A stretch of 64,000 nt of DNA from Aeromicrobium sp. Root495. Lineage in GTDB: Bacteria; Actinomycetota; Actinomycetes; Propionibacteriales; Nocardioidaceae. Of this stretch, positions 31,599 through 39,764 are shown in pieces. The DNA is taken from NCBI RefSeq assembly GCF_001426755.1, contig NZ_LMFJ01000001.1, positions 1,874,548-1,938,547 of the forward strand, written 5' to 3'. The notes beneath the pieces were generated by a model that did no database searches, was not told the DNA's origin, and worked only from the letters and a program-made list of their open reading frames with translations. The position numbers and the translations under genes were made by a program. Position 1 is the first letter of the stretch. Each line of letters opens with the position of its first letter.

Positions 31599-32774
31599 TC
31601 AGCCCTTGATCTCGGTCCAGGCCTTGGTCCAGGCCGAGTAGTCCGTGCACTTCACGTCGGTCCGGCCGTCGAGGCACTCCGCGATGGGCGTGCGCCAGTA
31701 CCAGATCTTGTCCGAGAAGGCCTTGTCGCCGGCGTGGTAGGTCTCGCAGAAGCCCTCGCTGGCGTACTGGCAGGCCTCGTCGCTGTTGGGCGACTCACCG
31801 AAGTACTCGGTGGCCTCGGCGTTGACCTTCGGGTCCTCGATGTAGTTCAGCCAGGCGTAGCCGCAGTTCGGGTTCTTGGCCTTGGACGAGATCATCCAGG
31901 TGTCGTTCCAGCCGGTGATGCCCTCCTCGGGGATCGTGACCTTCACGTTGGGCTTGTCGACCGTGTTGGCGATGACCTGCCACGTGGTGCCCACGACGGA
32001 GTCGCCGGTCTTGAACGCCGACGCCTCCTTGAGGTAGTCCGACCAGTACTCGCCCACGTTGGCGCGCTGGTCCTTGAGCAGCTTCACGGCCGCGGCCAGC
32101 TGCTTCTCGTCGAGCGCGTACGGGTTCTTGATGCCGAGGTCGGGCTGCTTGGCCATGAGGTACATCGCGGCGTCGGCGATGTAGATCGGCGAGTCGTACG
32201 CCGTGACCTTGCCCTTGTACTTGCTCGACTTGTCGAAGACGACGTCCCAGGACTTCGGCTCCTCCTTGACGACGTCGGAGTTGTACATGAGCAGGTTGGC
32301 GCCGTAGCCGTGCGGGACGCCGTAGTTCTTGCCGTCGACCGTGTTCCACTCCTGGTCCTTGAGGAAGTCGTAGACCTTCTCGTAGTTGGGGACCAGGTCG
32401 GTGTTCACCTCGGCGGCCTGCTTGGCCGCGATCATGCGCAGCGTGAGGTCGCCCGAGGCCACCACGACGTCGTAGTCGCCGGACTTGGCCAAGTTGAAGG
32501 CCTCGTCGGACGTTCCGTAGACCTTGGTGGTCACCTTGCAGCCCGTGGTCTTGGTGAAGTCGGAGACCCAGTCGACCTTGGGGTCGTTGCTGCCGTCCTC
32601 GACGTAGCCGGGCCACGCGAGGATCGAGACCTGACCCTCCTTCTTGCCGAGCTTCGTGGGTGCTCCGGTCTCCTCGGCATCGTCTCCGCCGCCGCAGCCG
32701 GCGAGCGCGAGGCTGCAGGTCAGGGCGGCAGCGGCGAGGGCGCCGAACCTGCCGGTTCTGGTCTTCAGGGTCAT
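31599..32774 (-). CDS. YdcS-like substrate-binding lipoprotein of a polyamine/GABA-type ABC transporter
   Basis: 391 residues with a lipoprotein signal (SLALAGCGGG, Cys at about 26), then a type-II periplasmic-binding fold. SILAWPGYVEDG, DWVSDFTKTTGC, YDVVVASGDLTLRMI, YGANLLMYNSD, AYDSPIYIADAAMYLMAKQPDLGI and WYWRTPIAEC align closely with E. coli YdcS as I remember it. YdcS binds putrescine-like compounds. Several conserved cysteine pairs probably form disulfides. AGGAGAAGGAT precedes the ATG. Confidence 0.9.
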   Translation of the reverse strand: MTLKTRTGRFGALAAAALTCSLALAGCGGGDDAEETGAPTKLGKKEGQVSILAWPGYVEDGSNDPKVDWVSDFTKTTGCKVTTKVYGTSDEAFNLAKSGDYDVVVASGDLTLRMIAAKQAAEVNTDLVPNYEKVYDFLKDQEWNTVDGKNYGVPHGYGANLLMYNSDVVKEEPKSWDVVFDKSSKYKGKVTAYDSPIYIADAAMYLMAKQPDLGIKNPYALDEKQLAAAVKLLKDQRANVGEYWSDYLKEASAFKTGDSVVGTTWQVIANTVDKPNVKVTIPEEGITGWNDTWMISSKAKNPNCGYAWLNYIEDPKVNAEATEYFGESPNSDEACQYASEGFCETYHAGDKAFSDKIWYWRTPIAECLDGRTDVKCTDYSAWTKAWTEIKG

Positions 32775-32817
32775 CGCGATCCTTCTCCTGGTGATGGGTG
32801 GTGCAGTGGACGGGACT

Positions 32818-33861
32818 TCAGGCGAGCGGCACGAGGTCGTCAGGCCGCCAGGCCGCGACGACGGAGTCGCCGCGACCGACCGGGGCGACGGCGGTGCTGG
32901 GCTCCAGCACGACCAGCCGCTGACCGGCCTCGAGGTCGACGACGACGCGTCGACCGGTACCGAGGTAGATGGTCTCGGCGACGACACCGCGCGCCGAGAT
33001 GGAGCCGGCCGCGGACTCGCCGGCCGAGAACAGGCTGATCTTCTCCGGGCGCAGGGCGAACCGGCCCTCCCGGCCGAGCACGGCCCGCGCCTCGTCGGGT
33101 CCGAAGACGTTGGACGTGCCGACGAACGTGGCGACGTACTCGGTCTGCGGGGCCTCGTAGATCTCACGCGGGGTGCCCAGCTGCACGATCCTGCCGTCGT
33201 TGAACACGGCCACGCGGTCGCTCAGGGTGAGCGCCTCCTCCTGGTCGTGCGTCACGAAGACGAACGTGATGCCCAGCTCGCGCTGGAGCTGCTTGAGCTC
33301 CACCTGCATCTGCTCGCGCAGCTTGAGGTCGAGCGCGCCGAGAGGCTCGTCGAGCAGCAGCACCTTGGGCCGGACGACGATCGCGCGGGCCAGGGCGACC
33401 CGCTGGCGCTGGCCGCCGGAGAGCTGCGTGGGCTTGCGGTCGGACACGTGCTGCAGGCGCACGGTGCCGAGCGCCTCGCGCGCCCGCTCGAGCCGCTCGG
33501 CCTTGCCGACGCCGCGCACCCGGAGCCCGTAGGCCACGTTCTCGAGGACGTTCATGTGCGGGAAGAGCGCGTAGTCCTGGAACACCGTGTTGACGTCGCG
33601 CTCGAACGGCGCGGTGCCGGTGACGTCGGCCCCGGCGAGCGTGATGACGCCGTCGGTCGGCTGCTCGAACCCGGCGATGAGCCGCAGGACCGTGGTCTTG
33701 CCCGAGCCCGAGGGGCCGAGCATCGAGAAGAACTCGCCGTCGGCGATCTCGAGGTCCACGCCGTCGACGGCACGGACGTCGCCGAAGTGCTTGGTGAGTC
33801 CCTGGAGGCGGATCGCGGTGCCGGTCGTTGGACCGGCCTCGACCGATGTGGCTTGCGTCAT
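32818..33861 (-). CDS. ABC transporter ATPase (PotA/YdcT type)
   Basis: 347 residues with Walker [10 protein letters not shown], signature [15 protein letters not shown], Walker [17 protein letters not shown] and H-loop [17 protein letters not shown]-terminal TOBE domain (about 270-345, [11 protein letters not shown]) follows. It is first in the minus-strand operon ATPase - binding protein - two permeases - dehydrogenase. The ATG at 33861 lies 8 nt from TATGTT; an in-frame ATG at 33888, inside the operator, is less likely. Confidence 0.92.
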   Translation of the reverse strand: MTQATSVEAGPTTGTAIRLQGLTKHFGDVRAVDGVDLEIADGEFFSMLGPSGSGKTTVLRLIAGFEQPTDGVITLAGADVTGTAPFERDVNTVFQDYALFPHMNVLENVAYGLRVRGVGKAERLERAREALGTVRLQHVSDRKPTQLSGGQRQRVALARAIVVRPKVLLLDEPLGALDLKLREQMQVELKQLQRELGITFVFVTHDQEEALTLSDRVAVFNDGRIVQLGTPREIYEAPQTEYVATFVGTSNVFGPDEARAVLGREGRFALRPEKISLFSAGESAAGSISARGVVAETIYLGTGRRVVVDLEAGQRLVVLEPSTAVAPVGRGDSVVAAWRPDDLVPLA

Positions 33862-33873
33862 AGGACCAAAACA

Positions 33874-33900
33874 TATGGACTCAGACATTAAATGTCCATA
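33874..33900. promoter_or_regulatory. Nested palindromes: candidate GntR operator
   Basis: GACATT-A-AATGTC (33884-33896) is a perfect dyad. The outer pair TATGGA (33874-33879) and TCCATA (33895-33900) forms a second one around it. They lie between the ATPase gene and the divergent gntR, overlapping the region where the ATPase promoter should be, so repression of the transport operon and autorepression are both likely. Confidence 0.6.
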
Positions 33901-33954
33901 CCCTGCTTGTGACGATCATGTAAGAACTGATCCACACCCCCTACGAGGAGCGTC

Positions 33955-34707
33955 ATGGCCACGGTCCGCCGCCCGGCGACGCGCGCACGCACCGCCGTGT
34001 TCGCGCCCATCGGCGATGCCGGCCGAGCCGTCCGCGTGGAGCAGAGGCTCGAGCAGGCCATCCGCTCGGGCATCCTCTCCGACGGCGAGCGCCTCCCCAG
34101 CGAGCCTGAGCTGGCCGCCATGCTGGGCGTCGCCACCGTGACTGCACGCGAGGCACTCGTCGCGCTGCGCGCCCAGGGGCTCGTCACCACCACGCGCGGT
34201 CGCGGCGGAGGGTCGTTCGTGAACCGCCCCGTCGTCGCGGTCGACGGCGTGGCCCACCAGCGCCTCCTCGCCATGACGCGCGTGGAGCTGGGCGACCACG
34301 GGACGCTCTACGCCACGGTGCTGAGCGGCTGTGCCGAGCTGGCCGCCGAGCGCGCCGACGCCGAGGAGGTCGAGGAGCTGCGGGAGATCGTGCTGTCCGC
34401 CGACGTCGAGAGCGCCGACCCCGACGGAGCCGCCCGCCACGCCGACACCGAGCTCCACCTCGCCATCGCGGCCCTCACGCACTCGGCGCGACTGGCCCGT
34501 GAGGTCATGCGCATCGAGTCCGACTTCGGCGTCCTGCTGCGCCTGCCGTTCGAGGACGCCCACCACCGCCGAGCCGTCCGGGCGCACCAGCTCACGGTCA
34601 TCGGAGCCATCGCCGACCACGACGGCGCAGCGGCCCGTGCGCGCATGCGCTCCCGCGTCCGAGACGCCCTGGGCGACCTCGCCGAGCTCCAGACGGGGTT
34701 ACGGTGA
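33955..34707 (+). CDS. GntR/FadR-family transcriptional regulator
   Basis: 250 residues: an N-terminal winged helix (RLEQAIRSGILSDGERLPSEPELAAMLGVATVTAREALVALRAQGLV) and an all-helical FCD effector domain with the metal-binding histidine pattern (DTELHLAIAALTHS, HQLTVIGAIADHD). CGAGGAG precedes the ATG. It is divergent from the YdcSTUV-like operon and presumably senses the transported amine or a breakdown product. Confidence 0.92.
   Translation: MATVRRPATRARTAVFAPIGDAGRAVRVEQRLEQAIRSGILSDGERLPSEPELAAMLGVATVTAREALVALRAQGLVTTTRGRGGGSFVNRPVVAVDGVAHQRLLAMTRVELGDHGTLYATVLSGCAELAAERADAEEVEELREIVLSADVESADPDGAARHADTELHLAIAALTHSARLAREVMRIESDFGVLLRLPFEDAHHRRAVRAHQLTVIGAIADHDGAAARARMRSRVRDALGDLAELQTGLR
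34700..34705 (+). promoter_or_regulatory. Leaderless -10 (TACGGT) inside the end of gntR
   Basis: TACGGT overlaps the gntR stop codon and lies 6 nt before the ATG at 34712. Confidence 0.45.
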
Positions 34708-34711
34708 CCCC

Positions 34712-35374
34712 ATGACGCGCACCCAGAGCGTCGGCACGGACGCCGTGGCCGACGCGGTCCAGGAGTTCTTCCAGCCCCTGCTCGCGAGCCTGCGTGCGAG
34801 CGGCGACGCCATCGCGCCGCTCTTCGACTCCCCCGCCGTCACCTCCGAGGAGGTGCTGCGTGCCTCACGTCCCTTCGCGTTCGACGTGCTCCAGGACCCG
34901 CACACCGTGGGCGCCGGCTTCGTGGTCTCCCCCGGCCTCCTGACCGACGAGACCTACCTGCTCGCGTGGTGGCAGGGCGACGACAAGGGACGCATCCCTG
35001 AGTCGGCCGCACTCGTCCAGTCCACCGACTACAGCCGCCAGGAGTGGTTCCGCACCGCGCTGCGCACCGGGCGCTCCCACGTCACCGGCCCGTACATCGA
35101 CTACGTGTGCACCGACGAGTTCGTGCTCACTCTCACCGTCCCGGTGATCCGCGCGGGCCGCACGCTCGGTGTGATGGGCGTCGACGTGCTGGCCGAGACC
35201 ATCGAGCGGGCCCTCGTCGACGTCTTCCGCGAGGCCCACGCCACGCTCGTGAACCATCACGACCGGGCCGTGCTCTCGGGCGACCCGCGGATCTTCGCCG
35301 GCGAGCCCGTCGACCGTCAGGACTACCGCTCCGCGGTCCCCTGCACCGACCTTCCCTTCACGATCCTCACCTGA
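34712..35374 (+). CDS. Cytoplasmic cache-domain (PDC-like) sensory protein
   Basis: 220 residues. DYSRQEWFRTALRTGRSHVTGPYIDYVCTDEFVLTLTVPVI and LGVMGVDVLAETIERAL follow the cache-domain pattern of extracellular chemosensors, which bind amino acids and amines. There is no signal peptide, membrane segment or output domain, so it is probably a free cytoplasmic ligand-binding module. The link with gntR and the amine transporter suggests it binds the same ligand or modulates the regulator; that is inference. Confidence 0.75.
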   Translation: MTRTQSVGTDAVADAVQEFFQPLLASLRASGDAIAPLFDSPAVTSEEVLRASRPFAFDVLQDPHTVGAGFVVSPGLLTDETYLLAWWQGDDKGRIPESAALVQSTDYSRQEWFRTALRTGRSHVTGPYIDYVCTDEFVLTLTVPVIRAGRTLGVMGVDVLAETIERALVDVFREAHATLVNHHDRAVLSGDPRIFAGEPVDRQDYRSAVPCTDLPFTILT

Positions 35375-35384
35375 CCCCACCGCC

Positions 35385-35451
35385 CCCGCTGAGTGTGACC
35401 GTTCTGCTGATTTTCCCCTGATCTTCCAACAGATTCGTCACACTCAGCGGG
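35385..35451. terminator. GAGTGTGAC-type inverted repeat between convergent genes
   Basis: CCCGCTGAGTGTGAC (35385-35399) pairs exactly with GTCACACTCAGCGGG (35437-35451), giving 15-bp arms and an AT-richer 37-nt centre. It fills the gap between the cache protein and mmpL stop codons. The arm shares CTGAGTGTGAC with the element at 55238. Confidence 0.8.
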
Positions 35452-35455
35452 TGGG

Positions 35456-37657
35456 CTAGGCGTCGAGCTTCTTGGTGAGCGCCTCGCCCTCGATGTCGAG
35501 GTTGGGCAGGGCCTTGTCGAGCCACCTCGGCAGCCACCACATGCTCTTGCCCACGATGCTCATGAGCGCCGGGACGAGCAGCATCCGCACCAGGAAGGCG
35601 TCGGCCAGGACGCCGATGGCCAGCGCGAAGCCGATCGTCTTGATGATCGGGTCGGTCGCTCCGGCGAAGCCGGCGAAGACGCCGATCATGATGAGCGCTG
35701 CGGCCGTGACAACCCGGGCGCTGTGCGCGAATCCGTGCACCACGGCGTCGCGCGCCTCGCGGCCGTGCACGAACTCCTCGCGCATGCGCGAGACCAGGAA
35801 GACCTCGTAGTCCATCGCCAGGCCGAACAGGATGCCCGTCAGCAGCAGCGGCAGGATGAAGATCACCGGCGCCTCGGCGCTCAGACCCAGCACGCCCTGC
35901 AGCCAGCCCCACTGGAAGACCGCCACCGTGGCGCCGAGCGAGATGCCCACCGACGCCAGGAAGCCGACCGTGGCCTTCAGCGGCACGAGGATCGAGCGGA
36001 ACACCAGCACGAGCAGCAGGAACGCCAGCCCCACGACCACGACCAGGTACTTGGGGAACGCCGCCGCGAGGTTGTCGGAGATGTCGACGCCCGCCGCGGT
36101 CTGGCCCGTCACGTAGGGCGTCGCGCCGGTGGCCGACTCCAGCCCGTCGAGCTTGTCGCGCAGCGTCTCGACGAGGTCCTTGGTGGCCTGGTCCGACGGT
36201 CCGCTCTCGGGAATGATCGTGATGCTGGCGAACTGCACCTTCTCCAGCTGGGCCTTGAACATCGCCACGGCCCTGGCGTCGCTCGGGTCGGTGACGGGCG
36301 GCACCACTGCGGCGACGTCCTGCTTCACGGACGAGACCTCCTTGACGGCCTCGTCGACCGCGGCCTGCGGGTCGCCGGTTCCCTTGGTGTCGACGATGAC
36401 CGTGAGCGGCCCGTTGGCGCCGGCGCCGAAGTTGTCGGAGATGAGGTCGAAGGCCGTGCGGGCCTGCGAGCCCGACGGCTGGGCGCCGTCGTCGGGAAGG
36501 GCGAGCTGCATCTTGGTGACCGGGATGGAGACCACGACGGCCACGAGCAGACCGACCACGAGGGCGGGCCAGCGGAAGCGGGTGATGAGGTCGACCCAGC
36601 GTCGGCCCATGGTGCGGGCGCCGGGCGCCTCGGGGTCGCGCGCCTTGAGGCCCGGGATCTTGCCGCTCACGACGCGCTTGCCCACGAGGGCCAGCAGGGC
36701 CGGGAGCAGCGTGAGGGCGAGCAGCACCGAGATGGCCACCGTGGCCGCGGCGGCCAGACCCATCTGGGTGAGGAACGAGATGCCGGTGATGGACAGGCCG
36801 CTCAGCGCGATGACGACCGTCAGGCCGGCGAACACGACAGCAGAGCCGGCTGTACCCACCGCGATGCCGGCAGCCTCGAGGTGGCTCTTGCCCACCGTGA
36901 CCTCGTGCTTGAACCGGCTCATGATGAAGAGCGAGTAGTCGATGCCGACCGCGAGTCCGAGCATGCTGGCGAGGGCCGGCGTGGTGGACGACAGGTCCAT
37001 GAAGCCCGTCAGCGTGGTGACGCCGAGCAGGCCGATGCCGACGCCGACGACGGCCGTGATGAGAGGCATGCCGGCGGCCACGAGCGAGCCGAAGGTGATG
37101 GCGAGGATGAACAGCGCGATGACGATGCCGACGAGCTCGGCGGTGTGGCCCGCCTCGGTCTCGGATGCCGCGTCTCCTCCGACGGCGGCCGTGAGCCCGG
37201 CGTCGCGCAGCGACTCCACGGACTTCTCGAGAGCGTCGCGGTCGGCGGCCTTCAGGAGGTTGGACTGGCGGTCGTACGTGACGGTCGCGTACGCGGTGCG
37301 TCCGTCCTCGGAGATGGTCCCCGAGGCGAACGGGTCGGCGACCGAGAGCACGTGGGAGGTCTTCACCTCGGCCAGCGCCGACTCGATCGCGTCCTTCTGC
37401 GAGGCGACGGACTCCCCCTCCTCGGCCTGCACGACGATCCGGGCCACGGCCCCGTCGGTCGTGGCGCCCGAGCGCTCCTTGACGAGGTCGAACGCCTGGC
37501 TGGACTCGGTGTTGGGAAGCTCGAACTGGTCGTTCGTCTTCCCCGACAGGGTGAGCGCGCCGACGCCACCGATGACCAGGATCGCCAGCCACACTCCGAT
37601 GACGCGGAAGCGGTGCGCGAAGCTCCACCGGCCGATCTTGTACAGGTACCAGGCCAC
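35456..37657 (-). CDS. MmpL-family RND exporter
   Basis: 733 residues in two MMPL halves, each with an N-terminal membrane helix, an extracytoplasmic loop domain and five further helices. The first half includes GIDYSLFIMSRFKHE and the second AMDYEVFLVSRMREE, carrying the Asp-Tyr pair of the proton-relay helices. These exporters move lipids, siderophores or drugs across the actinobacterial envelope. The GTG start has GGGAGGAGA upstream. It is divergent from a TetR gene with a palindromic operator between them. Confidence 0.92.
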   Translation of the reverse strand: MAWYLYKIGRWSFAHRFRVIGVWLAILVIGGVGALTLSGKTNDQFELPNTESSQAFDLVKERSGATTDGAVARIVVQAEEGESVASQKDAIESALAEVKTSHVLSVADPFASGTISEDGRTAYATVTYDRQSNLLKAADRDALEKSVESLRDAGLTAAVGGDAASETEAGHTAELVGIVIALFILAITFGSLVAAGMPLITAVVGVGIGLLGVTTLTGFMDLSSTTPALASMLGLAVGIDYSLFIMSRFKHEVTVGKSHLEAAGIAVGTAGSAVVFAGLTVVIALSGLSITGISFLTQMGLAAAATVAISVLLALTLLPALLALVGKRVVSGKIPGLKARDPEAPGARTMGRRWVDLITRFRWPALVVGLLVAVVVSIPVTKMQLALPDDGAQPSGSQARTAFDLISDNFGAGANGPLTVIVDTKGTGDPQAAVDEAVKEVSSVKQDVAAVVPPVTDPSDARAVAMFKAQLEKVQFASITIIPESGPSDQATKDLVETLRDKLDGLESATGATPYVTGQTAAGVDISDNLAAAFPKYLVVVVGLAFLLLVLVFRSILVPLKATVGFLASVGISLGATVAVFQWGWLQGVLGLSAEAPVIFILPLLLTGILFGLAMDYEVFLVSRMREEFVHGREARDAVVHGFAHSARVVTAAALIMIGVFAGFAGATDPIIKTIGFALAIGVLADAFLVRMLLVPALMSIVGKSMWWLPRWLDKALPNLDIEGEALTKKLDA

Positions 37658-37698
37658 GACGTCGTCTCCTCCCGGAGCCGCCGGATCGCAGCTCCCAC

Positions 37699-37749
37699 AA
37701 GATGGAAGTCTCTACCATCTTCACAGTTACTGCAAGTTTGAGATAAACT
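37699..37749. promoter_or_regulatory. TetR operator and leaderless tetR promoter
   Basis: AAGATGG (37699-37705) and CCATCTT (37715-37721) form a perfect dyad with a 9-nt spacer in the mmpL/tetR gap. TAAACT (37744-37749) lies 6 nt before the tetR ATG at 37756. A second short dyad AGTTT-gagat-AAACT covers that -10. Confidence 0.6.
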
Positions 37750-37755
37750 ATTTAC

Positions 37756-38349
37756 ATGGGACTCCGTGAGACGAATGCCACACGCACCCGCCAGCACATC
37801 GTCGACGTCGCCATCGACCTGTTCCTCGAGCAGGGCTACGACGCCACGACGATGGAGGAGGTGGCGGAGCGCGCCGACATCGGCACGTCCACGCTCTACC
37901 GATACTTCCCGACCAAGGAGCTCCTCGCGACCGCTCCGTTCGGCCCACCCGAGCTCATGGCCCAGACCCTTCGCTCGCGACCCGCGGACGAGGCGCCTGA
38001 GGTGGCGCTCGGTCAGGCTGTCGTGACGCTCCTTGAGCACGCGACGCTCGAGGGCGAGGAGCGGCGGGCCAAGTACGACCGCATGATTCAGCAGAACCAC
38101 CGGTCCCGCGCGCGGATCATGGACTGGTTCAAGGAGGCCCACGACGCCCTCGGCGATGCCCTCGCCGAGCGCATGGACGCACCGGCCGGCGACCCCCACG
38201 TCGCGGCCACGGCCTGGATGGCGGTCTTCGTCCTCAAGCAGACCGGGGACCAGGCCGCCCTCGACCGCTCCGCGCCCATCGGAGACGTCGCCGCCGACGT
38301 CATGGCCACCCTCGCCTCCCGCCCCGTCGTCACCCCGCGCCTCACCTGA
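37756..38349 (+). CDS. TetR-family repressor of the MmpL exporter
   Basis: 197 residues: N-terminal helix-turn-helix (ATRTRQHIVDVAIDLFLEQGYDATTMEEVAERADIGTSTLYRYF) and a ligand-binding helical domain with MDWFKEAHDALGDALAERMD. The start is leaderless (TAAACT). The divergent arrangement with mmpL and the dyad between them make it the likely local repressor. Confidence 0.92.
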   Translation: MGLRETNATRTRQHIVDVAIDLFLEQGYDATTMEEVAERADIGTSTLYRYFPTKELLATAPFGPPELMAQTLRSRPADEAPEVALGQAVVTLLEHATLEGEERRAKYDRMIQQNHRSRARIMDWFKEAHDALGDALAERMDAPAGDPHVAATAWMAVFVLKQTGDQAALDRSAPIGDVAADVMATLASRPVVTPRLT

Positions 38350-38382
38350 GACGTCCCACCGGGCGGGGCCGAGCGGCCTGGG

Positions 38383-38997
38383 TCAGGCCTTGGCCCAGGG
38401 GGCCACTCCGGCCCACGTGATCTCGACGAAGTGCTCGACGAGCTCCTCGCGGGGGACGTCGGGGTGGTCGAGCCACCAGAACCCGAGCCGCTCTCCCACG
38501 CCCGAGACGGCGTGCGCCGTGACCTCCATCCGGCCGGGCGGAGCCTCGACCGTCGCCTGGAGCAGGGCCGCGCCGATGGCCTCGATGGTGCCGAGGCGCA
38601 GGCCTGCCAGCTGCTCCGCGTACTCGCCGGAGAGGCTCGCTCCCCCACCGAACAGCAGCCGCCAGCGACCGGGGTCGCGCTCGAGGATCCGGAAGAACAG
38701 GTCGGCGCCGAGCCTCAGCTGCTCGCGCGGGTGCACGCCCTGGGCGTCGGCGATGGCCTGGACCAGCTCACCGGCGTAGTCGTCTCGGGCGCGCTGCACG
38801 CAGGCGAGGTAGACCCCGTCGAGGGCGGTGAAGTGCCGGTAGACGATGGGTCGTGTGATGCCTGCCTCGCGGGCGATGTCCTCGATGGTGACGCTGGAGA
38901 AACCGCGCTCCACGAACAGCCTCTCGGCCACGTCGAGGAGGGCCGCCCGACGCTCGGCGGCGGGCATGCGCCGCTGCGTCGTCGTCTCGGGAGCCAT
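38383..38997 (-). CDS. TetR-family transcriptional regulator
   Basis: 204 residues from the ATG at 38997, chosen because TAGGAT (39005-39010, minus strand) lies 7 nt upstream; ATG 39006 is an alternative. The helix-turn-helix reads AALLDVAERLFVERGFSSVTIEDIAREAGITRPIVYRHF. The C-terminal domain (RMEVTAHAVSGVGERLGFWWLDH) is of the common type with an unknown ligand. It is convergent with the preceding tetR; its target is not evident. Confidence 0.9.
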   Translation of the reverse strand: MAPETTTQRRMPAAERRAALLDVAERLFVERGFSSVTIEDIAREAGITRPIVYRHFTALDGVYLACVQRARDDYAGELVQAIADAQGVHPREQLRLGADLFFRILERDPGRWRLLFGGGASLSGEYAEQLAGLRLGTIEAIGAALLQATVEAPPGRMEVTAHAVSGVGERLGFWWLDHPDVPREELVEHFVEITWAGVAPWAKA

Positions 38998-39128
38998 GGC
39001 CGCCATCCTAGGCACCGGGGCCTCGCCCTCGCGGCCTTCCGACCATGGCCCTCACCACACGTCCTGCGATGCCGTGGCCCGTCGATGCCCGCGTGGGATG
39101 CTGACGGTCCACGGACCCAGGAGGAACG

Positions 39129-39521
39129 ATGACCCGTCCCGCAGCCGTCGAGGCCTGGCACGCCATCGCCGCGAGCCAGGACCCGGCAGGCCTGAAGAAC
39201 CTGCTCGCCGACGACGCCGTGTTCCGCTCGCCCGCCGTCTTCACGCCCCAGGAGGGCAAGGCCATCACCACGGCCTACCTGAGCGCCGCCATCGTGGTGC
39301 TCGGCCCCACGCTGACCTACCACCGCGAGCTCGTCACGGGTGACTCCGCCATGCTGGAGTTCACGTGCGAGCTCGACGGGGTGCAGGTGCACGGCATCGA
39401 CCTCCTGCGTTGGAACGACGACGACCAGGTCGTCGAGTTCACGGTGATGGTCCGACCGTTCAAGGCACTCGAGGCCCTGGTGAAGCACATGGGCGCCGAG
39501 CTGCAACGAGCCCACGGCTAG
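39129..39521 (+). CDS. NTF2-like (SnoaL-type) protein
   Basis: 130 residues with the cone-shaped NTF2-like fold pattern: AVEAWHAIAASQDPAGLKNLLADDAVFRSPAVFTPQEGK, then AMLEFTCELDGVQVHGIDLLRWNDDDQVVEFTVMVRPFKAL. It could be a small ketosteroid-isomerase or polyketide-cyclase relative, or non-catalytic. AGGAGG precedes the ATG by four bases. It is divergent from the tetR at 38383-38997, so it may be its target. Confidence 0.8.
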   Translation: MTRPAAVEAWHAIAASQDPAGLKNLLADDAVFRSPAVFTPQEGKAITTAYLSAAIVVLGPTLTYHRELVTGDSAMLEFTCELDGVQVHGIDLLRWNDDDQVVEFTVMVRPFKALEALVKHMGAELQRAHG

Positions 39522-39642
39522 GCCGTCGCTCGTCGCGCAACCGCACCATCCAGACGCTGGCTCCGGCCTCGACGTCCTCCAGGACCTGCTCCGCGACCAG
39601 GTCAGTCGTGGCGCCGCTGCCCTGCTCGGGCCTGAGGCGCAC
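39460..39642 (-). CDS. Possible small protein overlapping the NTF2-like gene end
   Basis: A frame of 60 codons (RLRPEQGSGATTDLVAEQVL, then EDVEAGASVWMVRLRDER) with about nine in ten third positions G or C outside the overlap. This is the coding bias of this genome and is unexpected for non-coding DNA. The GTG start lacks a ribosome-binding site, and its 3' third overlaps the NTF2-like gene antisense. It could be a real short gene or a remnant. I recognise no family. Confidence 0.3.
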   Translation of the reverse strand: MRLRPEQGSGATTDLVAEQVLEDVEAGASVWMVRLRDERRPSRGLVAARRPCASPGPRVP

Positions 39643-39764
39643 GGACCGCCAGGAAGCCGGGGCCGCCGAAGCTTATTCACCACGCTGGTTCTTCGGACGC
39701 CACCACCTTTCGGCGCCTACCATGAGTGCCGGGTGGGAGCCCCGGATCATCAGGAGCCAGCACG

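Noticed and set aside
31597..31677. Upstream start for the PotB-like permease
   Set aside because: It would overlap the binding-protein gene with an unlikely Arg/Asp-rich leader; the TTG at 31596 has AAGGG at the right distance.
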